A stretch of 22,360 nt of DNA. Source: Candidatus Bathyarchaeota archaeon. GTDB lineage: Archaea; Thermoproteota; Bathyarchaeia; Bathyarchaeales; UBA233. The DNA is taken from assembly GCA_007050895.1 (NCBI GenBank), contig SMYP01000183.1:1-22360 (forward strand). Direction: 5' to 3'. Of the stretch, positions 15,684-22,360 are shown in pieces. The notes below the pieces were generated by a model, which was not told the origin of the DNA, ran no database searches, and saw nothing but the letters and a program-made list of their open reading frames with translations. The first letter of the stretch is position 1. The number at the start of each line of letters is the position of its first letter. The position numbers and the translations under genes were made by a program.

Positions 15684-15923
15684 TTACTTCTTTTCTTCAA
15701 GAATTAGCATAGTTATTGTTGACCTGACATCCTCTAGACTTCGCACTTTCCAGGTAACAATATCCTTAAGTTTTTCCATCGTATCGGCTTGAATCTTAGC
15801 CACTATATCGTAAACTCCGTAAACAGGAAAAATTTCTATTATAGAATCGTTTTTTTCCAAAGTGGATACAACGCTTTCCATGTTTTTGGGTTCAGTATTG
15901 ATTAACACATAAGCCATTGGCAT
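15684..15923 (-). CDS. stand-alone Lrp/AsnC ligand-binding (RAM) domain protein
   Basis: The 79-aa protein is just the C-terminal effector-binding domain of Lrp/AsnC regulators, without the helix-turn-helix. The sequence AYVLINTEP, the segment VYGVYDIVAKIQADT and the end VRSTITMLIL are typical of this alpha/beta fold, which forms dimers to octamers and often binds amino acids. I chose ATG at 15923, preceded by GGGGTGG (15935-15941), because family members usually begin MPxAYVLI; an in-frame TTG at 15950 would add nine residues. Such short proteins are common in archaea and may sense amino acids or modulate full-length Lrp proteins. No partner regulator lies nearby. Confidence 0.85.
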   Translation of the reverse strand: MPMAYVLINTEPKNMESVVSTLEKNDSIIEIFPVYGVYDIVAKIQADTMEKLKDIVTWKVRSLEDVRSTITMLILEEKK

Positions 15924-16035
15924 ATTTTCATCTTCCACCCCTTTATGCAATTAAGGATCCTAAATAATCTTTTTGGGATTAAAAAATATAAAGTATCTAG
16001 AATTTTTATTTTAAATAAAAAATTGAAATATATTT

Positions 16036-16983
16036 TCAAAATTTCATATAATCCATTATTCGTTTTTGGATTCCCCCGTCCTTTAATCCCATGACAAACT
16101 CAATAACGTCCTTGGGCTCATTGAATTTCAATTTAATAAGACTCTGGAACCCCCAATCTGAACATTTAATACGAGAAATAGTTGATGCAGCACTGACTGC
16201 CTTTCCGAAATCATTCGTGAGATTATATGTTGCAAGAAAAGCTCCACACCATACGTCTCCAGCTCCTGTAGTGTCAATGACCTTATCTGGAGAAAGGTTA
16301 AGGGCAGGAATCATCTGTAATTCAATATCATCTCCGCTTATTATTGCCCCTAAATGACCTAATGTAACTATCAAAAGTTTAGCTTTTAAAAGTCTAACAG
16401 CTGAGGAGATCGAGTCAGTTTGTGCTAATGCCTTAGCTTCAGTATCACTCAAAATAAAAAAGTCAGCTTTTAATGCAATTTCCTTAAGAATTCTTCTGTT
16501 TTTTTGCCCTTGTCTAATATATTCTATCCATGTATTTACAGAAACCTTGCTATTTGGTGTTTTATCATTTATTTTTTTTAATATTTTTGCAACCTTTGAA
16601 GGACTCATAGGCGAAATATGGAACATGCTCTCCTTTCCAAGCCATTTATCCGAAATTCGCCTAGATGTAATTCTTGATCCAGCTCCGTGCTCAGCTTTTA
16701 TATAATGTGCTTCCCAACGCTTGTCATATTTTATATGAAACTTTGTGGACGGAGAGTCATAGATTTTAACATCTTTGAATGGTAGTAGCCCCAAAACATT
16801 AAGAAATTGGTTATCTTTTCCAGTAGCTGAAATCAAGATGGTGTTTGGAAATAATGTTCGTGCAGCCATCGTTGCATATAGAGCTGCCCCACCAGGTTGC
16901 ACACGAACACCGTTAACATTTTCAATTTTATCAACAGAAATATGCCCTACAAATACCAAACTATTTGCCAACAGCTCTTTCAC
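16036..16983 (-). CDS. PfkB-family carbohydrate/nucleoside kinase
   Basis: The 315-aa protein has the two ribokinase/PfkB signatures: the glycine-rich PGGAALYATMAARTL (30-44) and DTTGAGDVWCGAFLA (237-251), in which Asp243 is the catalytic base and GAGD forms the anion hole. It phosphorylates a sugar, nucleoside or related hydroxyl compound with ATP, but the substrate cannot be told from these motifs. Length is normal. The start is GTG at 16983, with a weak TGGGT upstream; a TTG four codons later is an alternative. A TATA-like element (17011-17022) framed by an 8-base inverted repeat lies just upstream, suggesting a regulated, short-leader message. The gene is divergent from the release factor gene. 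Confidence 0.85.
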   Translation of the reverse strand: MKELLANSLVFVGHISVDKIENVNGVRVQPGGAALYATMAARTLFPNTILISATGKDNQFLNVLGLLPFKDVKIYDSPSTKFHIKYDKRWEAHYIKAEHGAGSRITSRRISDKWLGKESMFHISPMSPSKVAKILKKINDKTPNSKVSVNTWIEYIRQGQKNRRILKEIALKADFFILSDTEAKALAQTDSISSAVRLLKAKLLIVTLGHLGAIISGDDIELQMIPALNLSPDKVIDTTGAGDVWCGAFLATYNLTNDFGKAVSAASTISRIKCSDWGFQSLIKLKFNEPKDVIEFVMGLKDGGIQKRIMDYMKF

Positions 16984-16997
16984 ACCCAGTCAACGAT

Positions 16998-17029
16998 AAA
17001 TTGTATTACACAAAATATAAGTACAATTT
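16998..17029 (-). promoter_or_regulatory. pfkB-type kinase promoter framed by a perfect inverted repeat
   Basis: On the minus strand, CTTATATTTTG (17011-17021) is a TATA-like element about 30 bases from the GTG start. It is flanked by AAATTGTA (16998-17005) and TACAATTT (17022-17029), which are exact reverse complements with 16 bases between. A repressor bound to this dyad would cover the TATA box. The identity of the regulator is unknown. Confidence 0.5.
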
Positions 17030-17170
17030 GAATAGTTTTTGCTTTTATTTTTCATAAAAAAGAAATTAAATTAAGAATTAACAAAATTCCAAAAAGAATG
17101 AAATCTTAAAAGATAACTTTTATCAGCTATGTCACCTTGGATAATTTAAATCAAAAAGGCGTAGTGAACA

Positions 17171-18430
17171 TTGAGCACTAAACAAGATTCTCTGATTCGG
17201 TTTCGTTTAAAAAGAAATCTGCAACGGCTAGCTTCTAGAGAAGGTAGAGGAACTGAACTTGTATCATTATATGTTCCACATGGACGCCAAATCAGTGAAG
17301 TTGTGGCAATGCTCAATAATGAATATGGAACAGCATCAAATATTAAATCTAATACAACTAGAAAAAATGTACAAGATGCAATAACTAGAGTCACTCAACG
17401 AATGAAAATGTTCAAGAAAGTTCCAGAAAATGGATTAGTTTTATTTTGCGGAGCTATTCCCCAAAATGGTCCCGGAAGTGAAAAAATTGAATTATATATA
17501 ATATCTCCTCCAGAACCAATTCAAATCTATCTTTATCGTTGTGATGCTAGATTCCATACTGAACATTTACAAGAATTTTTGAAAGAAAAAGAAACATTCG
17601 GAATTATTGTTTTAGATGCCTCGGACGCCACTTTTGCCACTGTTAGAGGAAAAAGACTTGATGTGATAAAGCAGATAACCTCCGGAATTCCTGGAAAATT
17701 TAGAGCAGGTGGACAATCTGCTCGAAGATTTGATCGTCAAAGAGAAGCAAAAATGCAGGAGTACTTCAACCGTGTAGGTGAGCATGCAAATGAAATCTTT
17801 TTACCGATTGAAAATTTGAAAAATTTACTTTTAGGCGGCCCTGGACCGACAAAAGAAGAATTTGAGAAAGGAAATTATCTTCACTATACACTTAAAGAGA
17901 AAATTATTGCTACTATTGATACGTCATACACTGACGAGCAAGGAGTATCTGAAGTTGTTGAAAAATCTCAAGATATTTTACGAAGAATACGTTATGTTGA
18001 AGAAAAGAAGATTATGCAAAAATTCCTTCGAGAAATTGGTCAGGACACTGGCTTAGCTACCTATGGGGAAGATGAAGTGCGAAAATTCCTTAATAATGGA
18101 ATCGTAGAAATTCTTTTGCTTTCAGAGGACCTTGAGTCTGTCAGGGTTACCGTAAAATGTAGTTCTTGTGATTATGTTAAGGAGGAAACGATGAAAATGC
18201 ATGAGGTAGCCGAATTTGAACAGAGAATTAGTTCTGAAGGTTGCTCAAAATGCAGTGTCCCTTCATTAGCTGTCACAGAAACCAAGGAATTAATCGACGA
18301 ATTGGCTGAGATGGCAGAAATGGCTGGAACTGAGGTTGAAGTTTTGTCTGGTGAAACAGAAGAAGGGCAAATGTTGAAAAAATCTTTCGGTGGAGTAGCA
18401 GCGATTCTTCGTTATAAAGCCGCAGTTTAA
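17171..18430 (+). CDS. prf1: peptide chain release factor aRF1
   Basis: This 419-aa protein recognises all three stop codons and releases the peptide, acting as the archaeal eRF1 homologue. The stop-codon-reading domain has NIKS at 57-60 and YxCxxxF (YRCDARF) at 122-128. The catalytic GGQ is at 180-182 in RAGGQSARRFDRQ. The C-terminal domain carries four cysteines (330, 333, 358, 361) arranged as a zinc ribbon, as in many archaeal aRF1. Length is normal. The start is TTG at 17171, with AAGGCG nine bases upstream, and this gives the usual family N-terminus. Its stop codon overlaps that of the converging valS gene. Confidence 0.96.
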   Translation: MSTKQDSLIRFRLKRNLQRLASREGRGTELVSLYVPHGRQISEVVAMLNNEYGTASNIKSNTTRKNVQDAITRVTQRMKMFKKVPENGLVLFCGAIPQNGPGSEKIELYIISPPEPIQIYLYRCDARFHTEHLQEFLKEKETFGIIVLDASDATFATVRGKRLDVIKQITSGIPGKFRAGGQSARRFDRQREAKMQEYFNRVGEHANEIFLPIENLKNLLLGGPGPTKEEFEKGNYLHYTLKEKIIATIDTSYTDEQGVSEVVEKSQDILRRIRYVEEKKIMQKFLREIGQDTGLATYGEDEVRKFLNNGIVEILLLSEDLESVRVTVKCSSCDYVKEETMKMHEVAEFEQRISSEGCSKCSVPSLAVTETKELIDELAEMAEMAGTEVEVLSGETEEGQMLKKSFGGVAAILRYKAAV

Positions 18431-20880
18431 TATTCGACAATAAAACGAATATTTGGGTATCCTTGAACTTCTCGACCTTTTCCCCTGGTTGATAAGAATT
18501 CAATTTTATCAATTTTGCATGTTCCAGCGATATCTTCTTTTGCTTTATTCAAAATGTCGACCTCATTTTTAGTCTCTAAGTAGAATGTCAATTTTTTGAT
18601 TGCCACATTTAGTGGTTTCTGGTTTTCGGCTTTATCCCTGCGAATTTCTCCCATAACTGTAACAATCATATCTCCATTTCCTTCGATTTCTTTATTCATC
18701 ATTTTCTCGTCGACATTAGGCCATTTGGAGATATGCAAACTAGATTTTTGTTTATCTTCTGAATACATTATTTGGTAAAGTTCTTCAGTTATATGTGGAC
18801 ATATTGGTGCAAGAAGCTGTATTATCCTGAAGATTGTTGTATACAGAGTATATTGAGCGGCTTTTCGTTTCTCTATTCCAAAAGTTTCAGGTTGATATAA
18901 TCTATGTTTTACCGCTTCAAGATAATTATCGCAAAAGCTATGCCAAGTGAATTGCCGAATTTTATCAGTTGCCACATTAAATTCGCAATTTTCCATTGCC
19001 TCAGTAATTTCTTTTGTAATTTTTTCCATCTTACTAAGGAGCCAAAGATCTAGGAGTTCAAGTTTTGGAAATTCTTTATTTGGTTCGTAATCCTTAAGAT
19101 GAATTGAAGCAAATTTGGAGGCATTCCACAATTTTCTGAGGAATCTCCACGCATATTCTACATCTTCCCATCTAAACGGTATATCTGATCCTGTAGCTCC
19201 TCCAGAAGTTGCCCATTGTCTAGGAGCGTCTGCACCATATTTGTTAAAAACTTCTGGGGTGGAAACAAAATTTCCGAGTGATTTACTCATTTTTCTTCCA
19301 TCAGTGCCAAGAACCATTCCATTAATTAGTACACTTTTGTATGGTTTTTCTTCGAAAAGGGCAAGTCCACGGACCATTAGGTAATAAGCCCAAGTCCTTA
19401 TAATATCATACCCAGATGGATGAACGTCAGCAGGGTAAAGCTCATTCCAGTTCGCTATATCAGGCCAACCTGCGTGAACAGCGCAAGTTATAGACGAGTC
19501 AAACCATGTATCAAGAACATTTGTTTCGGGTATAAATTCTTTCGAGCTACATTTGGGGCATTCACTTATTTTTGGTGATTCACTTCTTGGATCTACTGGT
19601 ACCCATTCATTATCTGATATGATTATTTCATTACATTGTTTACAATACCAAACAGGTATTGGGGTTGCGAATATTCTCTGTCTAGAAATTACCCAATCCC
19701 AATCTAAACTATTTGTCCAATCTATCAAACGTTTTTTCATATAGTCTGGATACCATTTTACTTCCAATGTGTTTTTTATGATTTCCTTCGTATAGACGCG
19801 AGTTTTCATGAACCATTGTTCATGTTCAAGTATTTCTATGGGCGTTTTACATCTCCAACAAGTTCCAACTTCTTGGTTTAAATTCTCAATCTTTTCTAGA
19901 AGACCTGTTTCTTGAAGGTCTGCAATTATCGCTTTTCTAGCCTGTTTTGTTGTTAATCCAGAGTATTTCCCTGCTTTTTTATTCATTTTTCCTTTTTCAT
20001 CAATTAGAATAATTGCCGGAAGTTTTAATGTGGAGACAGTTTTTACATCCGCTTTATCTCCATAAGTGCAGATCATTAGAACTCCTGTTCCAAATTTGGG
20101 GTCTACACTTTTTTCTGAAATAATTTTAACATACCGATTTGTTAATGGGACTTGAATCTTTTTTCCTATGTACGCTTTAAAGCGATCGTCCTGAGGATGA
20201 ACTGCGACTGATACGCAAGCTGGAATTAATTCAGGTCGTGTTGTTGCTATAGTTAAATAATGATCGTTTTCTAGTTTGAATTTAATATAGTGCAGTAGAC
20301 CTTGTTTTTGTTCATGTTCTACTTCTGCATCAGCGATCGCTGTTTCGCAACTTGTACACCAGCTTATAGGATGAGTTCCTCTGTAAATCAAACCTTTTTT
20401 ATATAACTGAATAAAGCTGAGTTGAGTATTTTTCCAATAGGATGGATCCATTGTTTTATATTCTGTTGTCCAATCCACCGAACAACCTAATCTAATGATT
20501 GCTTTTTTCATTATGGTAATATATTTGTTTATGACTTCTTTGCAAAGTTTAACAAATTCCTGTGGAGGAACATCTGTTTTTTTAATTTTATGAATTTCTT
20601 CGGTTTTAACTTCTGTTGGAAGTCCATGACAGTCCCACCCTTGAGGAAACAGAACATTATAGCCTTGCATCCGTTTGAAGCGAGCTAAGGAATCTATGTA
20701 TGTCCAATTTAGCACATTTCCCATGTGGAAGTTGCCTGATGGGTATGGAGGAGGTGTATCAATAACAAAAGATGGACATTCATCTTCTCTGTTAAATCGA
20801 TAGATACCCATTTCTTCCCATTTATGTTGCCATTTCTCTTCGATTAATAATAGATTAAATTTTTTGGGGAAAGACCTCAT
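18427..20880 (-). CDS. valS: valyl-tRNA synthetase
   Basis: This 817-aa class Ia synthetase charges tRNA-Val. The HIGH-type motif is HMGN at 52-55 and the KMSKS loop is at 530-534. The editing domain contains ATTRPELIPACVSVAVHP (212-229), typical of ValRS and distinct from the IleRS and LeuRS versions. Zinc-ribbon cysteine pairs are seen at 341/344, 413/416 and 441/444. The anticodon-binding region follows, and there is no long C-terminal coiled-coil arm of the bacterial kind, consistent with an archaeal enzyme. ATG at 20880 is preceded by GAGGT (20887-20891). The 3' end overlaps the end of aRF1 by four bases. Confidence 0.96.
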   Translation of the reverse strand: MRSFPKKFNLLLIEEKWQHKWEEMGIYRFNREDECPSFVIDTPPPYPSGNFHMGNVLNWTYIDSLARFKRMQGYNVLFPQGWDCHGLPTEVKTEEIHKIKKTDVPPQEFVKLCKEVINKYITIMKKAIIRLGCSVDWTTEYKTMDPSYWKNTQLSFIQLYKKGLIYRGTHPISWCTSCETAIADAEVEHEQKQGLLHYIKFKLENDHYLTIATTRPELIPACVSVAVHPQDDRFKAYIGKKIQVPLTNRYVKIISEKSVDPKFGTGVLMICTYGDKADVKTVSTLKLPAIILIDEKGKMNKKAGKYSGLTTKQARKAIIADLQETGLLEKIENLNQEVGTCWRCKTPIEILEHEQWFMKTRVYTKEIIKNTLEVKWYPDYMKKRLIDWTNSLDWDWVISRQRIFATPIPVWYCKQCNEIIISDNEWVPVDPRSESPKISECPKCSSKEFIPETNVLDTWFDSSITCAVHAGWPDIANWNELYPADVHPSGYDIIRTWAYYLMVRGLALFEEKPYKSVLINGMVLGTDGRKMSKSLGNFVSTPEVFNKYGADAPRQWATSGGATGSDIPFRWEDVEYAWRFLRKLWNASKFASIHLKDYEPNKEFPKLELLDLWLLSKMEKITKEITEAMENCEFNVATDKIRQFTWHSFCDNYLEAVKHRLYQPETFGIEKRKAAQYTLYTTIFRIIQLLAPICPHITEELYQIMYSEDKQKSSLHISKWPNVDEKMMNKEIEGNGDMIVTVMGEIRRDKAENQKPLNVAIKKLTFYLETKNEVDILNKAKEDIAGTCKIDKIEFLSTRGKGREVQGYPNIRFIVEY

Positions 20881-20995
20881 CAGTCAACCTCTACAACATC
20901 TGATTTATCGTAAAATTAACAGGGATCTAATTTAGCTTTTAGGTTTACTGAGTTTCATTTATTTTTTGAAACCTCTTTTTTCATGATAAGTAGCA

Positions 20996-21003
20996 TTTAT
21001 ATA
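20996..21003 (+). promoter_or_regulatory. strong TATA box for a putative non-coding RNA
   Basis: TTTATATA is a perfect match to the archaeal box A consensus in the plus orientation, yet no coding frame follows on this strand. The predicted transcription start is around 21026. In the opposite orientation the match is poorer, though use by valS, about 115 bases away, cannot be excluded. Confidence 0.55.
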
Positions 21004-21025
21004 CACGGTTGGATAATCCATCCAT

Positions 21026-21170
21026 GTAAATGATGGGGAATCTTTAGATACAAGGGGCTGAAAAGGCTTGTTAATAAAAAAATTAATCCAAGACAAATTT
21101 ATTGAGTTAACAATATGTTCATTCCTTCCAATCTGATTGCAAGCCTCAGCTGACCCTTGTTTTATTTTTT
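21026..21170 (+). ncRNA. putative structured non-coding RNA between pyk and valS
   Basis: The gap holds no credible protein frame but shows RNA-like organisation. It begins about 23 bases after a consensus TATA box and ends in a T-run (21160-21173). CAAGGG (21051-21056) can pair with CCCTTG (21154-21159), and AGGCTTG (21064-21070) with CAAGCCT (21140-21146). Between these helices is a symmetrical 7x7 internal loop in which both strands contain GCTGA, allowing G.A, C-G, U.U, G-C, A.G pairs or a kink-turn-like fold. CTTGTTAAT (21067-21075) can instead pair locally with ATTAA and CAAG (21082-21092). An ATGATGG (21030-21036) resembles a C box, but guide spacing is not convincing. I cannot assign it to a known RNA family; both ends are approximate. 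Confidence 0.45.
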
Positions 21171-21174
21171 TTTA
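21160..21174 (+). terminator. T-run at the end of the putative RNA
   Basis: TTTTA followed by nine T directly after the closing helix is a typical archaeal transcription stop on the plus strand. No other plus-strand gene nearby would need it. Confidence 0.5.
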
Positions 21175-21210
21175 TTAATTACTTCCATTTTGGATTATTT
21201 TTACAAAATA

Positions 21211-22360
21211 TTATTGATTCTGTTTTAGAAGTTCTTTGATATTATGAATTTCAATCAAATTGCTTGCATGTTTCTTTTTTGTCCTAAAAGCTGCTGTAAA
21301 CAAAACTGTATCTTCCATTTCCAGCATCTTCATAGTACAAAGTCTATTTGCTACACTCATTATTCGATCAGTTTCCTGTTGATAATCAATGTATACTGGA
21401 ATTACACCATAAACTATTTCTAATTGTCTTTTTGTGATCGGGTTTGATGTAACTGCAATAATTGGTTGCGGAATTCTAAAACGAGCTATCATTCGGGCAG
21501 TATAACCTGAACGAGTCAAAGTCACTATCTTATTTAATGGCATATTTTGGCATATGCGTTGGATTGACCTGCTTACAGTATCGGAAATATTTACAAAGCC
21601 GTTTTCCAATACGCTACTAATTACTCCCTTTTCCGTTTCTACAGCTACACGTGACATCATATTAACTGCTTCTATAGGATATTTTCCAACGGCTGTTTCT
21701 CCTGAAAGCATTGTAGCATCAGTTCCATCAAGTATAGCGTTTGCAACATCGCTGACCTCTGCTCTTGTTGGAAATGGTTGATACATCATAGACTCTAGCA
21801 TTTCAGTTGCAGTAACAACGATTTTTCCTGTTTGATTGCAACTTCGAATTAGTGACTTCTGAACCAGAGGAACTTTTTCTGGTTCTATTTCAACTCCTAA
21901 ATCACCACGGGCAATCATAATTCCTTCTGAGGCTGCCAAAATTTTATCGAAATTTTTGATACCTTCCAAATTTTCGATCTTAGCTATTACTGCACCCTTA
22001 AATTCTCCTACTGCAGATCTAAGATTTTTTATATCTTCCATATTTCGTGTAAATGATAAAGCCAAAAATTCAATTTCGTATTTTTTGATTAATTTTATAA
22101 TTTTTAGATCACGTAATGAAAGAGTAGGAACAGAAAGCCTTCTATTGGGAATATTAACACCCTTTCCGTCAGATAATATTCCACCCTGTTCTATCTTTAT
22201 TGTAATAGTTTTATCTAGTTTTTTACTAACTGAGGAACGAATTCTGCCGTTATCTATTAGTATCAAATCATTAATTTCAATTTGATCAAAAAAATTGTGG
22301 TTAAAACTAATTGTTTCTTGATTAAAACCAATATCTAAAAAATCTCCAGGCTGAACAATT
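21211..22360 (-). CDS. pyk: pyruvate kinase, N-terminus cut by the right edge
   Basis: The frame is open to the window edge, so at least 382 residues of a longer protein are visible and the true start lies outside; an internal TTG at 22266 is not the start. The product converts phosphoenolpyruvate and ADP to pyruvate and ATP in glycolysis. The visible part begins in the B domain (VQPGDFLDIG, then ILIDNG). It continues through the active-site segments AKIENLEGI, GIMIARGDLGVEI, TATEMLESM, PTRAEVSDVANAILDGTDA and MLSGETAVGKYP, and ends with the regulatory C domain, containing LTRSGYTARMIARFRI. TATEMLE has Glu where many family members have Gln. No phosphoenolpyruvate-synthase-like extension follows the C domain. 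valS lies downstream after 330 bases, separated by the putative RNA on the other strand. Confidence 0.95.
   Translation of the reverse strand, partial: IVQPGDFLDIGFNQETISFNHNFFDQIEINDLILIDNGRIRSSVSKKLDKTITIKIEQGGILSDGKGVNIPNRRLSVPTLSLRDLKIIKLIKKYEIEFLALSFTRNMEDIKNLRSAVGEFKGAVIAKIENLEGIKNFDKILAASEGIMIARGDLGVEIEPEKVPLVQKSLIRSCNQTGKIVVTATEMLESMMYQPFPTRAEVSDVANAILDGTDATMLSGETAVGKYPIEAVNMMSRVAVETEKGVISSVLENGFVNISDTVSRSIQRICQNMPLNKIVTLTRSGYTARMIARFRIPQPIIAVTSNPITKRQLEIVYGVIPVYIDYQQETDRIMSVANRLCTMKMLEMEDTVLFTAAFRTKKKHASNLIEIHNIKELLKQNQ

Noticed and set aside
21030..21061. ATGATGG and CTGA as a simple C/D box sRNA
   Set aside because: The C box deviates at its last base, no C'/D' pair with correct guide spacing follows, and the CTGA is better explained as part of the internal loop of a larger fold.
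1..22360. CRISPR arrays, insertion sequences and inteins
   Set aside because: No regularly spaced repeats, transposase-like frames or interrupted conserved proteins were seen by eye.

Overview
The window is archaeal chromosomal DNA, AT-rich and densely coded on both strands. Markers of the domain are a tRNA-Ala with a short intron at 37/38 and an encoded CCA end, a membrane-anchored LonB protease, an aRF1-type release factor, a HerA/NurA pair, an archaeal-type ValRS, a DUF2095 protein, TATA boxes ahead of short leaders, and many TTG starts with GAGG/GGTG-type ribosome binding sites. The gene mix would suit a TACK (Bathyarchaeia-like) or Asgard lineage, but I cannot fix the phylum from the sequence alone.

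Layout. 1-1300: a gene fragment cut by the left edge, a dCMP deaminase, the intron-containing tRNA-Ala(CGC), and a frameshifted membrane-protein remnant resembling an ECF-transporter S component. 1298-5137: lonB (minus), then proC and a class II purE (plus). 5275-8802: a tight operon with one benzoyl-CoA reductase/2-hydroxyacyl-CoA dehydratase family catalytic subunit, two different BcrD-like and BcrA-like ASKHA ATPases, and an 8-Cys ferredoxin, with a possible 58-aa leader ORF. 8898-11925: a winged-helix protein divergent from a nurA-herA operon. 12028-13799: a nucleotidyltransferase, a DUF2095 protein and a stand-alone IMP cyclohydrolase. 13861-16983: an RNase J-like metallo-beta-lactamase protein, then on minus a stand-alone Lrp/AsnC ligand-binding domain and a PfkB kinase. 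17171-22360: aRF1 converging on valS with overlapping stop codons, an intergenic region that looks like a structured non-coding RNA, and a pyruvate kinase cut by the right edge.

Most of the window is housekeeping: purine synthesis (purE, IMP cyclohydrolase), pyrimidine deoxynucleotides (dCMP deaminase), proline, glycolysis, translation and DNA repair. The accessory metabolic module is the ATP-driven low-potential electron-transfer operon at 5465-8802. Ferredoxin would feed the two ATPases, which would drive electrons into the single Fe-S catalytic subunit. Its composition, a heterodimeric-type activator with only one catalytic gene, differs from both benzoyl-CoA reductase (BcrABCD) and hydroxyacyl-CoA dehydratases (HgdABC). 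The other candidate novelties are the putative RNA at about 21026-21170 and the decayed transporter gene beside the tRNA.
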